A DNA stretch of 64,000 nt from Legionella nautarum (GTDB lineage: Bacteria; Pseudomonadota; Gammaproteobacteria; Legionellales; Legionellaceae). The translations under genes and the position numbers were made by a program. Shown piece by piece: positions 44,232 through 52,488 of the stretch. Position 1 is the first letter of the stretch, and every line of letters starts with the position of its first letter. Location of the stretch: positions 1,169,877 through 1,233,876 of the forward strand of contig NZ_LNYO01000013.1 in assembly GCF_001467895.1 (NCBI RefSeq), written 5' to 3'. Below the pieces are notes generated by a model. It worked only from the letters and a program-made list of their open reading frames with translations. It was not told the DNA's origin and made no database searches.

Positions 44232-45416
44232 ATGCACCGATTAGACATCGAAAAATTAAGAACAGATACTCCTGGTTGCACGCAAGTATTACATTTTAAC
44301 AATGCAGGTGCATCTTTATCTCCTGTAGCTGTTATTTCTTCAATTAAAGAACATCTCGACTTGGAAGCTGCTATGGGGGGTTATGAAGCAGCCCAATTTA
44401 ATCTTGAAAAGTCAGAAAAACTCTATCATAACGCAGCACGTTTAATAAATTGTCTTCCAGAGGAAATTGCCTTTGTTGAAAATGCAACTCGAGCTTGGGA
44501 AATGGCTTTTTATAGTTTCAAATTTAAAAAAGGAGATCGCGTTGTTACTGCGCTAAGCGAATATGCAAGTAATTATTTAGCTTTTTTACATAAAGCCAAG
44601 CAACTTGGGATTGAAATTGTCGTTATTTCTAATGATGAATATGGGCAACTTGATTTAGATGATTTAAATAGAAAACTGGATGAAAAGGTTAAATTAATTG
44701 CTTTCACTCATGTCCCTACACAGGGTGGACTTGTTAACCCTATAATCGAAGCAGGAAAAATTGCTAAAAAACATAATATTCCCTATCTAGTAGACACAAC
44801 CCAATCTCTCGGACAAATGCCCATTGATGTTCAGGAAATTGGTTGCGATTTTTTATGTGCTACCGGCCGTAAATATTTACGAGGTCCGCGAGGCACAGGC
44901 TTTTTATTTGCACGCAGAGCAATCATCCAAAATTACGAACCGCCATTCATCGATCTTCATGCAGCTCAATGGATATCGGACAATGAATATCAACTGCGTA
45001 ATGATGCTCGCCGCTTTGAAACCTGGGAACAAAATATTGCCGCCAAAATTGGTTTAGCAACAGCTATCGATTATGCCTTAGCACTTGGAGTTGATGCCAC
45101 TTGGCAAAGAATTCAAGTTTTGGCTCGTCTGTTAAGAGAAAATTTAAGAAATATTAATGGAGTAAACCTTCAAGATCTTGGAAAAAATAAATGTGGGATT
45201 GTTACATTCAACTGTGAAAATATAGAACCCTATTTAATTCAAGAAAAGCTTAGAAAACATAAAATTAATGTTTCAATTTCCTTGCAAGAATATGCGCGAT
45301 TAGATTTGAAAAAAAGAAATATAAATTCATTGGTAAGAGCATCCATTCATTACTATAATACTGAGAAGGAAATTGAAAAGTTTTGTGAGACTTTAGAGTT
45401 TATTTTGCATCAATAG
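44232..45416 (+). CDS. Class V aminotransferase / cysteine desulfurase-like PLP enzyme
   Basis: 394 residues. LHFNNAGASLSPVAVI (substrate loop), PYLVDTTQSLGQMPID (PLP-contacting Asp and His-equivalent Gln) and the PLP Lys in CATGRKYLRGPRGTGF identify the class V fold. The His that follows the Asp in true cysteine desulfurases is replaced (DTTQS), so it may be a lyase, epimerase or aminotransferase of the isopenicillin-N-epimerase or EgtE group. Single gene. Confidence 0.8.
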   Translation: MHRLDIEKLRTDTPGCTQVLHFNNAGASLSPVAVISSIKEHLDLEAAMGGYEAAQFNLEKSEKLYHNAARLINCLPEEIAFVENATRAWEMAFYSFKFKKGDRVVTALSEYASNYLAFLHKAKQLGIEIVVISNDEYGQLDLDDLNRKLDEKVKLIAFTHVPTQGGLVNPIIEAGKIAKKHNIPYLVDTTQSLGQMPIDVQEIGCDFLCATGRKYLRGPRGTGFLFARRAIIQNYEPPFIDLHAAQWISDNEYQLRNDARRFETWEQNIAAKIGLATAIDYALALGVDATWQRIQVLARLLRENLRNINGVNLQDLGKNKCGIVTFNCENIEPYLIQEKLRKHKINVSISLQEYARLDLKKRNINSLVRASIHYYNTEKEIEKFCETLEFILHQ

Positions 45417-45498
45417 TTGATGGTATAACTCTCAGGATCTGAGTCCAACCTCTAGCATAGATCCTGCTTTTGAATCGAAATGGATGGGGATTCTTAAC

Positions 45499-46296
45499 AT
45501 GAAACGACTAATCATATTAGTAATAATATCCTTACTATCTGTTATTGCAAAAGCAGAAACAAATGAATCGGATCCGACCTATTATGGGACAGGACTCTGC
45601 AAATACCCTCAATACAATTGCATTAATATAAAAGATGGTCAAAGTTGGAAGAAATTATTTCCTGATGAAACTCAGCGTGATCTTGTGCAACGATTAAATC
45701 GTACCTACAACCCTTTACATTCAGGTCAAGTCATTGCAGTACCGCAAAATTTAAATAGCATTAATCTATTTGATATTTCTCCTTTTCCAGTAAAAATTGC
45801 CCCCTCTTCTGACAATCAAATTATTGTCGATCAAGAAAAATTGGCTTGGGCAGCTTATGATGAACAAGGACAACTGATTAAGTGGGGTCCGATTTCTTCA
45901 GGTAGTGATAAATGTTCAGATAGTAGTAATTCTTGTCGAACTTTAACTGGTATTTTTAGAGTATTTAGCAAAGAAAATGAAAACTGCGTCTCTAATGCAT
46001 TCCCAGCTGGTAAAGGAGGCGCTAGCATGCCCTATTGCATGTTCTTCCATAAAGGTTTTGCGTTACACGGCTCAGAAGATATACCCGGTTATCGTGCTAG
46101 TCATGGCTGTATACGCATGTTTACTGATGATGCAAAATGGTTAAATCATAGTTTTGTTAAGAAAGCCGACAAAAACAATAATTGGGCAGGAACTCTAGTT
46201 ATTGTTCGTCCACTTTATTCAACAAGCTTATTCAATAAAGGTATTAACCAACTTCCTACTAGTCCTCGTAAGCACAACAAAAAACATAGAGACTGA
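45499..46296 (+). CDS. L,D-transpeptidase (YkuD) family protein
   Basis: 265 residues from the ATG at 45499 (MKRLIILVIISLLSVIAKA signal peptide, preceded by GGATGGGGA). A LysM-like segment (about 40-85, DGQSWKKLFPDETQRDLVQRL) precedes the YkuD domain (about 105-245) with HGSEDIPGYRASHGCIRM, which supplies the catalytic His and Cys. It forms L,D-crosslinks or attaches proteins to peptidoglycan in the periplasm. An insertion with two Cys pairs (KCSDSSNSCRTL, NCVSN...YCMF) is also present. Confidence 0.88.
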   Translation: MKRLIILVIISLLSVIAKAETNESDPTYYGTGLCKYPQYNCINIKDGQSWKKLFPDETQRDLVQRLNRTYNPLHSGQVIAVPQNLNSINLFDISPFPVKIAPSSDNQIIVDQEKLAWAAYDEQGQLIKWGPISSGSDKCSDSSNSCRTLTGIFRVFSKENENCVSNAFPAGKGGASMPYCMFFHKGFALHGSEDIPGYRASHGCIRMFTDDAKWLNHSFVKKADKNNNWAGTLVIVRPLYSTSLFNKGINQLPTSPRKHNKKHRD

Positions 46297-46593
46297 TATC
46301 AAGTGTAACAAAAATTTTAGTGTGCATAACTGGATTAGTTAATACATGATTTTTAGAGGCCATTTCTTCTTCAAAATCTAAATTGTCTAATTTTTGCCTG
46401 AAATAACCAGTAAAATTGTCATATTTATGTAAAATAATCATTAATATAGCTAAATATTTTAAATTTCTAACATATTCAGAGTTAAATGGTGTACAATAGA
46501 GAAGTAGTTCTTATGTAATTTTTGGTTTTAAAGACTAGAAAGATTATATATTGATGCTACAATGAAGATTCAAATTATTAGGAATAGGTAACT

Positions 46594-46803
46594 ATGGCAG
46601 CAGAGAAAATACGCGGTAAAGTAAAATGGTTTAACGAAAGCAAAGGCTTTGGTTTTATTGAAAGTAACGGCAAAGATTATTTTGTTCACTTCAGTGCTAT
46701 TCAAGGTAGCGGTTTTAAGACCCTTTCTGAAGGTGCAACCGTACTATTTAAAGCAGGACAAGGACAAAAAGGTCCTCAAGCGGAAGAAGTAGAAGTCGCT
46801 TAA
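46594..46803 (+). CDS. Cold-shock (CspA) family RNA-binding protein
   Basis: 69 residues, a single CSD with both RNP motifs: KGFGFIE (RNP1) and DYFVHFSAI (RNP2), starting [10 protein letters not shown]. It is an RNA chaperone. The 297-bp upstream gap has no gene and could include a long 5' leader of the kind that regulates csp mRNAs. A strong AGGA site lies about 12 bp before the ATG. It is followed by a hairpin. Confidence 0.95.
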   Translation: MAAEKIRGKVKWFNESKGFGFIESNGKDYFVHFSAIQGSGFKTLSEGATVLFKAGQGQKGPQAEEVEVA

Positions 46804-46829
46804 ACTAAATCCACTCAAATCTTTAATCG

Positions 46830-46878
46830 GGTTGTCGTACAAGTACTATCGCTAACCACGCGAGGGTACTTGACAACC
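46830..46878 (+). terminator. Hairpin after the cold-shock gene
   Basis: GGTTGT and CAAGTAC on the left pair with GTACTTG and ACAACC on the right, with a CGTA bulge in the left arm and a 19-nt loop, followed by TGATTTCCTTTC. It sits 27 bp after the csp stop. Confidence 0.5.
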
Positions 46879-47064
46879 TGATTTCCTTTCATCAACAACT
46901 CTTCATTTCTATTCAATCTCAATACAATTGACACATCTGCTTTATTCTCGACCATTACTTAACCATAGCTTGATAAAGTGAAAGCCTAAACGAAAATGAG
47001 CAATTACATGACCATCATATCTCCCTCTCAATGCATTATGCTAAGTAGAGGTATCTCACTCAGC

Positions 47065-47451
47065 TCAACTAGTCGTTGTCACACCTAAAGCAGGTAGAGA
47101 GATGCGATTATTATGATAGCCATAATTCAGTTGGATAAAAGCTTTACCCGCCACTTGAGCCAAATAAACGATAGTTATCGTACAACTAAAACCTGGAGAT
47201 AATGAAAAACCATTACAATTATCTTGAATAAGAAACGAGTCATTACTTTTAATGACTGCCGTATCAATTGTTGCAGAAATGGGAAGCCTGTTGGACAAAG
47301 TATATATTACAGCCGTAGTACCTCCGACCGATACTGGAGGAAACCCTGTTATGGGCACAACTGACCAAGCAACTGGATCAATACCTGCTATACACCCTTG
47401 GGTAAAAAAAAATGACAAGACCCAGATCAGGCATATTCGAACAATACTCAT
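47065..47451 (-). CDS. Small secreted Ig-like beta-sandwich protein
   Basis: 128 residues: signal peptide (LIWVLSFFFTQGCIAG) followed by an about 100-residue segment with the alternating pattern of immunoglobulin-like or ASH-type domains (GGTTAVIYTLSNRL, SPGFSCTITIVYLAQVAGKA). Two Cys (DNC, SC) could form a disulfide. Legionella species have secreted proteins of this kind. The exact family is not identified. Confidence 0.55.
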   Translation of the reverse strand: MSIVRICLIWVLSFFFTQGCIAGIDPVAWSVVPITGFPPVSVGGTTAVIYTLSNRLPISATIDTAVIKSNDSFLIQDNCNGFSLSPGFSCTITIVYLAQVAGKAFIQLNYGYHNNRISLPALGVTTTS

Positions 47452-47611
47452 AATTTCTCCAATCCATAAATCCTTCTCACTACCTTAAGAAAAGCACCTT
47501 CATCAACATCCCTCTGGTAAACCGCAGGACGTAGAGATAAGTTGCAATGCCTTAATTTAATGGCAGTAATCCTTCCACCACTCTTAACAGTGAGTGCGCT
47601 GACAACTAAAT

Positions 47612-48763
47612 TTAACGGTCACCGATTAAATAATTCACACTTAACAAAGCCGCATTTGATCTATAGCTACCTAAATTTAATACCCGCCCTGCCCAACTAC
47701 TACCTGTTCCACTACCAGATGACACACTACCTAAATCTTGATATTCATAACCTAAAGACACAATAAAACGGCTGCTGAGCTGTAAATCCACTCCTGCTCC
47801 CACATTGTATGCAAATTGAGTAGTTAGATTATACGTGAATGCAGGGCTAATCCTTGGCGTCACTCCTTGCAAAGCAACTTCTTTATAACTACGCGCTTTA
47901 TTAAAGCCGGCCCCTACAGAACCACTTAGGTAAGGAGTAAATGCTCGATATTGAAAAAAATTCAGCTTTGCAGTGGCTAATGCAACATCTGAGTAAATTT
48001 GCCAATTATAGCCGTAGTTTGCAAATTCAGGCATTGAATATTGAAGAATGCTTTTACCAACATTTCGAGCAAAGACTCGCTGATAGCGCAGACCGACTCC
48101 TAAAGCGGGAAACAAGCGATTATTAAATTCCCAACGATATCCTCCTGAAGCTCCTGCTAAAGCTTGACTATAGACTCCTGAAAGATAACTATCTTTGTCA
48201 TAGGGAGATTGGGCACCGGAACCGTTATTCACTGTTATTTTATGGGTTATATCATTTCGCTGCACACCGCCGAAGGCACCGATATACCAATTTTCATTGA
48301 TTAAGCCAAAATATTCTATCGTTTCTTTTTCTAAGGGTTCTTTTTCTGGCCGTATGATTGTTCTAACTGCTACTGGTTGAGCTTTTTGCTTTTGCCTACC
48401 GCGGAAAAAAAGAATACTTGATGTTTGAGGGATTTTTCTTTGGACAAATCTGGATCTTGTTTGAGCCACTACTTCTCTAACTTGCCCCATAGAACGTAAA
48501 GGGCCTATCATTACCACGTAGTTTCCCCCTTTTCGCTCGAGTTTAATAGGGTAACTAATTTTTTGCTGCATTTTTTCTTGATAATGATAGGCATTTAATT
48601 TACCAGAAAAATTTCCCATTTGAATAAAAAAAGCACCATTGGATTTACCATGATAATGCTCAATACTATCTAACCCATAGAAAGTCACCGCATGGGAAAA
48701 AACTTGGGTCGCAAATAAAGAAAATAAAATAAAGATACCGGACTTAAGGGAAAGCCGCTTCAT
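47612..48763 (-). CDS. Outer-membrane beta-barrel protein with N-terminal SPOR domain
   Basis: 383 residues. Signal peptide (1-23). SPOR-type domain (about 40-110: FFIQMGNFSGKLNAYHYQEK, YVVMIGPLRSMGQVREVV), which binds denuded glycan strands of peptidoglycan. A linker is followed by a predicted 8-strand barrel (about 150-383: WYIGAFGGVQRN, GGYRWEFNNRLFPALGVGLRY, SLGYEYQDLGS) ending in the aromatic-poor VNYLIGDR. The combination would anchor the outer membrane to the cell wall. Confidence 0.75.
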   Translation of the reverse strand: MKRLSLKSGIFILFSLFATQVFSHAVTFYGLDSIEHYHGKSNGAFFIQMGNFSGKLNAYHYQEKMQQKISYPIKLERKGGNYVVMIGPLRSMGQVREVVAQTRSRFVQRKIPQTSSILFFRGRQKQKAQPVAVRTIIRPEKEPLEKETIEYFGLINENWYIGAFGGVQRNDITHKITVNNGSGAQSPYDKDSYLSGVYSQALAGASGGYRWEFNNRLFPALGVGLRYQRVFARNVGKSILQYSMPEFANYGYNWQIYSDVALATAKLNFFQYRAFTPYLSGSVGAGFNKARSYKEVALQGVTPRISPAFTYNLTTQFAYNVGAGVDLQLSSRFIVSLGYEYQDLGSVSSGSGTGSSWAGRVLNLGSYRSNAALLSVNYLIGDR

Positions 48764-48862
48764 TAATCATCCCTAATTAGAGAAAACTCAGAAAATAAAG
48801 TACCTTATCAAAGGATTAAACACAATGGGGATAACCAATATTTAATATTTCGTTGAAAAAAA

Positions 48863-49240
48863 TTAATTATTAGTGCTCTGAAAATTAACAGTCACTGTCT
48901 TCGAAGTTCCCTTCTTAGGCTCCCAGGGTTGTGCATATTTTAAATAAATATTAGTACTTGCTGGAAAGCTTGCATCGGGCATTAACTCAAAAATAAATTG
49001 CATCTGCCCACCTGCACCCATTAATTTCGATTGCGGAGGAATATATTTGCTTGACATAAGATGTAATAAAGATTTGTCATAACCAGTAACTATCCATCGA
49101 TACCCCGTCGTGGGATTAGAGGCTAAGCTAATTAGAAAATTAGATTGGGTTGTAGTCACATTAATAGTCATATTATCCGCAGTAGCTGCCTGTGAAATTT
49201 CCATTAAAACTAACAATAAACCCGCGAAGAACATTCGCAT
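48863..49240 (-). CDS. Chagasin-like (I42) cysteine protease inhibitor
   Basis: 125 residues with signal peptide (MRMFFAGLLLVLMEISQA). The mature domain has the three inhibitory loop motifs of chagasin: SNPTTGYRW (L4), a Gly-rich GAGGQMQF (L6 region) and YAQPWEP (R-P-W-type L2). These inhibitors block papain-family proteases in the periplasm or outside. In an amoeba-dwelling bacterium they could act on lysosomal cathepsins, which is inference. Confidence 0.82.
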   Translation of the reverse strand: MRMFFAGLLLVLMEISQAATADNMTINVTTTQSNFLISLASNPTTGYRWIVTGYDKSLLHLMSSKYIPPQSKLMGAGGQMQFIFELMPDASFPASTNIYLKYAQPWEPKKGTSKTVTVNFQSTNN

Positions 49241-49380
49241 AGCCAGATCCTTTGCTGTTTCATTTTTTTAAGTATATAACAAGAATCAGTTTAACTCAGT
49301 GCAAATTAAGTTCACACCACCCCTGAAATCCTTTATTCTGGCTTTAGCTAAGTCATGATATTAATTAACAAGGATATTCT

Positions 49381-50385
49381 ATGAAGGCAATTGGATGTAT
49401 CAAAGCAAAATCAAATAATGAAATTAATCCACTCGTCGACTTGGAAGTCCCCAGGCCTAAACCGACGGGACATGATTTATTAGTGGAGATAAAAGCGATT
49501 GCAGTAAATCCAATTGATTTTAAGACACGCAAACGCGTCCAACTAAAAGAAGGAGAACTTCGTATACTAGGCTGGGATGCATCAGGCGTGGTTAAAGAAG
49601 TAGGCGAATATGTCTCTCTTTTCAAGTCCGGTGATGAGGTTTGGTTTGCAGGGGATATTACTCGCCCAGGCTGTTATAGCGAATTTAGTTTGGTGGATGA
49701 ACGCATAGCTGGCTTGAAACCGAAAACATTGTCGTTTGAACAAGCTGCGGCTCTGCCGTTGACTTCGGTTACCGCTTGGGAACTTTTATTTGATCGCCTG
49801 AATATAACCGCTAATCAAAAAGGTAGTCTGTTGATTATAGGGGCCGCAGGAGGCGTAGGCTCTATTTTGGTTCAACTCGCCAAGAGACTAACCGAATTAA
49901 CTATTATAGGTACTGCTGGAAGCGAAGAATCACTAAAATGGATCAAAAATAATGGCGCAGACCATGTCATCGACCACAACAAGCCCATGTTGCACCAATT
50001 AGAAAAACAAAATATTGGGGAAGTCGATTATGTTATTGGCCTAACCCACAGCGGTGAGCATGTCGAAGAGATAGTCAATTGCTTAAAGCCACAGGCAAAA
50101 TTTGCTTTGATTGATGATCCGGAGCAGCTTGATTTTAGAATCTTTAAATCAAAAAGCATCTCTATTCACTGGGAAATGATGTTTACCCGCTCGATGTATA
50201 AAACTCATGATATGAGTACTCAACATCGAATATTAACCCAGGTAGCAGAATTGGTGGATAAAGAGCTCATTCAAACTACACTCAATAATAATTTTGGTTT
50301 AATTAATTCAGCCAATTTAAACAGAGCGCATGAGCTTCTTATTTCAGGTAAATCAAGAGGAAAAATAGTTCTTTCTGGTTTTTAA
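49381..50385 (+). CDS. Zinc-type alcohol dehydrogenase-like quinone oxidoreductase (MDR)
   Basis: 334 residues: GroES-like domain (1-120, NPIDFKTRKR, GWDASGVVKEVG, GDEVWFAGDITRPG) and Rossmann domain (about 125-270, LLIIGAAGGVGSILVQLAK). The zinc-ligand Cys/His set of true ADHs is absent, so it is an NADPH-dependent reductase of the QOR/ZADH branch. It ends GKIVLSGF. Single gene, with 66 bp to the next start. Confidence 0.85.
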   Translation: MKAIGCIKAKSNNEINPLVDLEVPRPKPTGHDLLVEIKAIAVNPIDFKTRKRVQLKEGELRILGWDASGVVKEVGEYVSLFKSGDEVWFAGDITRPGCYSEFSLVDERIAGLKPKTLSFEQAAALPLTSVTAWELLFDRLNITANQKGSLLIIGAAGGVGSILVQLAKRLTELTIIGTAGSEESLKWIKNNGADHVIDHNKPMLHQLEKQNIGEVDYVIGLTHSGEHVEEIVNCLKPQAKFALIDDPEQLDFRIFKSKSISIHWEMMFTRSMYKTHDMSTQHRILTQVAELVDKELIQTTLNNNFGLINSANLNRAHELLISGKSRGKIVLSGF

Positions 50386-50451
50386 ACTTTGCCTATCTTG
50401 AATAAATGCCCTTTCAAGATAGGCGCTTTACTCTATAAAAGGAAACTGAAA

Positions 50452-51090
50452 ATGCGGAAATTCTTTAGATTGTTTTCACTCATTCTCTCGTTATTCAGTA
50501 TTTTCAATGCCTATGCCGCCTTCGACATTAATTCGCTTATTGAGGTCACAGAAAAGAATAATCCGCAATGTGTTGAGTATTATACCTATAAGAACAAGCC
50601 TTACTGCAGTACTAAAGCCTTTGAATCTTCAGGCATCAATCCCAAAATAAAAACCTATGAAACCCAAACAATTGTATTCGATAATCGCCCTTGGCTGGCT
50701 GTTTGGGGAGAGAAAAATCCGACAATAACGACAGTTGAGTACGTTCCTGCTGGCGATAATATTAATCAATGGAACGAATTGGTAACAAGTCAATTTATCC
50801 CAGGATTACAAGAAAAAATCACAGTGAAGCAGTATGTAGACGCAATGGTTTTACAATTAAAAAAAACAGGAATGCACCCAATTGTTAATATCATTAAAGA
50901 AAGTCCGCAACAAATTATTTTCGAATTTATTATTCCTACACCAAGCCACCTAAAACAAGATGAATTGCAAATCGTAAGAAAAGCTAATAATGGATTTTAT
51001 ATTGTGCATTATGTGATTAAAAGTTCAGATATGGGCAAGGAAAATCGCCAGAAATGGATAAGGAATTTACAAAACAGTCATATCAATTAA
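50452..51090 (+). CDS. Secreted protein of unknown function
   Basis: 212 residues from the ATG at 50452, preceded by AGGAA and starting the signal peptide MRKFFRLFSLILSLFS...NAYA. A TTG start 21 codons earlier would bury it. Three Cys near the N-terminus (QCVEYYTYKNKPYC). The remainder has the alternating alpha/beta character of a small soluble periplasmic domain. No family is recognised. Confidence 0.6.
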   Translation: MRKFFRLFSLILSLFSIFNAYAAFDINSLIEVTEKNNPQCVEYYTYKNKPYCSTKAFESSGINPKIKTYETQTIVFDNRPWLAVWGEKNPTITTVEYVPAGDNINQWNELVTSQFIPGLQEKITVKQYVDAMVLQLKKTGMHPIVNIIKESPQQIIFEFIIPTPSHLKQDELQIVRKANNGFYIVHYVIKSSDMGKENRQKWIRNLQNSHIN

Positions 51091-51256
51091 GCGAAACAGT
51101 AAACGGCTGGTATTACCACTACGCTGAGGACAATATGTTGGACCAAGACTAATCTTGTATCTTTTGTAATCAGCGAACCTTGTACCCTTGCTTTCACAGG
51201 ATGGAAAAAAGTAGCTATTTCTCCTATATTTAAGTAGCCAAGTAGGAGAAAATGGA

Positions 51257-51628
51257 ATGACAACCTACAAATTTAAGCTCGTGCTAATTTCATCGCTGAT
51301 TTTCTGCAGCCTTAGCTATGCCGCTTCTCAATCGAGTTGTCCCAAAGTCATTAAACCCCTTCTCGATTGGGCTATTCCCCCTCAATACACAGCAGCTATT
51401 CCTACAGGGCAAGCCTTTCAGGGTAATAATTTAACTTTTTCAGTGATCGCAAAACCTCGTAATACAAGTAACATTGTTTCCATTAATCCTCAAACAGGTG
51501 AAGTTCATATTAATGCAAAATTTGGCGACCAGTTTGATATAACTGTGTTAGCCAAAAATCCCTGTGGTCAGATTGCTGCATCCTTTAATGTGATTATCGA
51601 TGAAGGAAACTCAGATCTCATCGATTAA
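51257..51628 (+). CDS. Small secreted cadherin/Ig-like protein
   Basis: 123 residues with signal peptide (LVLISSLIFCSLSYA). The mature part, IPTGQAFQGNNLTFSVIAKP, VSINPQTGEVHINAKFGDQF and ITVLAKNPCGQIAASFNVII, has the look of a single putative-Ig (dystroglycan/cadherin-like) domain with a Cys pair. Function unknown. A GGAGAAAATGG site precedes the ATG. Confidence 0.6.
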   Translation: MTTYKFKLVLISSLIFCSLSYAASQSSCPKVIKPLLDWAIPPQYTAAIPTGQAFQGNNLTFSVIAKPRNTSNIVSINPQTGEVHINAKFGDQFDITVLAKNPCGQIAASFNVIIDEGNSDLID

Positions 51629-51638
51629 GTACAATTTC

Positions 51639-52388
51639 CTATATTGAACCCACCAACAAATGGATTGGCCACCGCAAGCGATAATGCTGTTTAGGATCTC
51701 CCCAAATCGCTTCAAGCTCTTTGAATATCAGATTAATTGGATTGGACTTATTGCGTTGCTGATACTCCTTTACCGCTGACCAGGTATTCAAATAACCAAT
51801 AAATTGAGCAAAATCTAATTTCTTTTCAATAGCAAAAGATGGTGTGTTTAGTTTGGTAAACGGAAATGGGATAGTTCGATATTCTTCATCAATATAATGA
51901 CGCTCAGCAGGCCAATATTCATCACCTAAAATATCGGTATATAGTTTAGTGATAAGGTCATCCAAAATGGTGTCAAATTTACCAAGGGAATAACACCAGG
52001 CAGCAATGATTCCAGTTGGTTTAGCGACTCTTCTCACCTCTTGATAAAACAAATCAAAATTAAACCAATGTAAGGCTTGTGCAATTGTAATCAAATCAAT
52101 TGAATGAGTTAAAATCGGAGTATTTTCGGCAGTACAACAAATATAGCGAATTTTTTCATTTTTAGGAGCCAGATCAAGCTGCGCCTGATTAATATCGGTA
52201 GCGGTTATTTGCTTAAAATAATGAGCCAAAGCCAGTGCCGCCTGGCCATTACCTGTTCCACAATCCCAAGCATTTTGATATTCATGCACTAAACTGGAAA
52301 GATAATCATACAAAATACTAGGATAGTTGGGGCGAAAAAGTAGGTAATTCTCAGAGTGCTGACCAAAATGTTTGATGTAGTCCTTCAC
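51639..52388 (-). CDS. Class I SAM-dependent methyltransferase
   Basis: 249 residues. AWDCGTGNGQAALALA (motif I), TATDINQAQLDLA (motif II) and the post-motif ALHWFNFDLFYQEVRRV, preceded by the N-terminal YLLFRPNYP, place it with the Methyltransf_11 group that includes yeast TMT1-like enzymes. Substrate unknown. It is convergent with the small secreted protein gene, 10 bp apart. Confidence 0.85.
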   Translation of the reverse strand: MKDYIKHFGQHSENYLLFRPNYPSILYDYLSSLVHEYQNAWDCGTGNGQAALALAHYFKQITATDINQAQLDLAPKNEKIRYICCTAENTPILTHSIDLITIAQALHWFNFDLFYQEVRRVAKPTGIIAAWCYSLGKFDTILDDLITKLYTDILGDEYWPAERHYIDEEYRTIPFPFTKLNTPSFAIEKKLDFAQFIGYLNTWSAVKEYQQRNKSNPINLIFKELEAIWGDPKQHYRLRWPIHLLVGSI

Positions 52389-52488
52389 AAAAATTTCTCC
52401 TAATCTAGCAACTGTCTTTCAGCTAAAATGGAATCCCTAGGTGTTAGTCGAACCTGGACCTTTGCTTTCACGGAGAGCCTGTTTAATA

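Noticed and set aside
46492-46497. TACAAT as the csp promoter
   Set aside because: No convincing -35 at proper spacing, so only mentioned as a long leader possibility.
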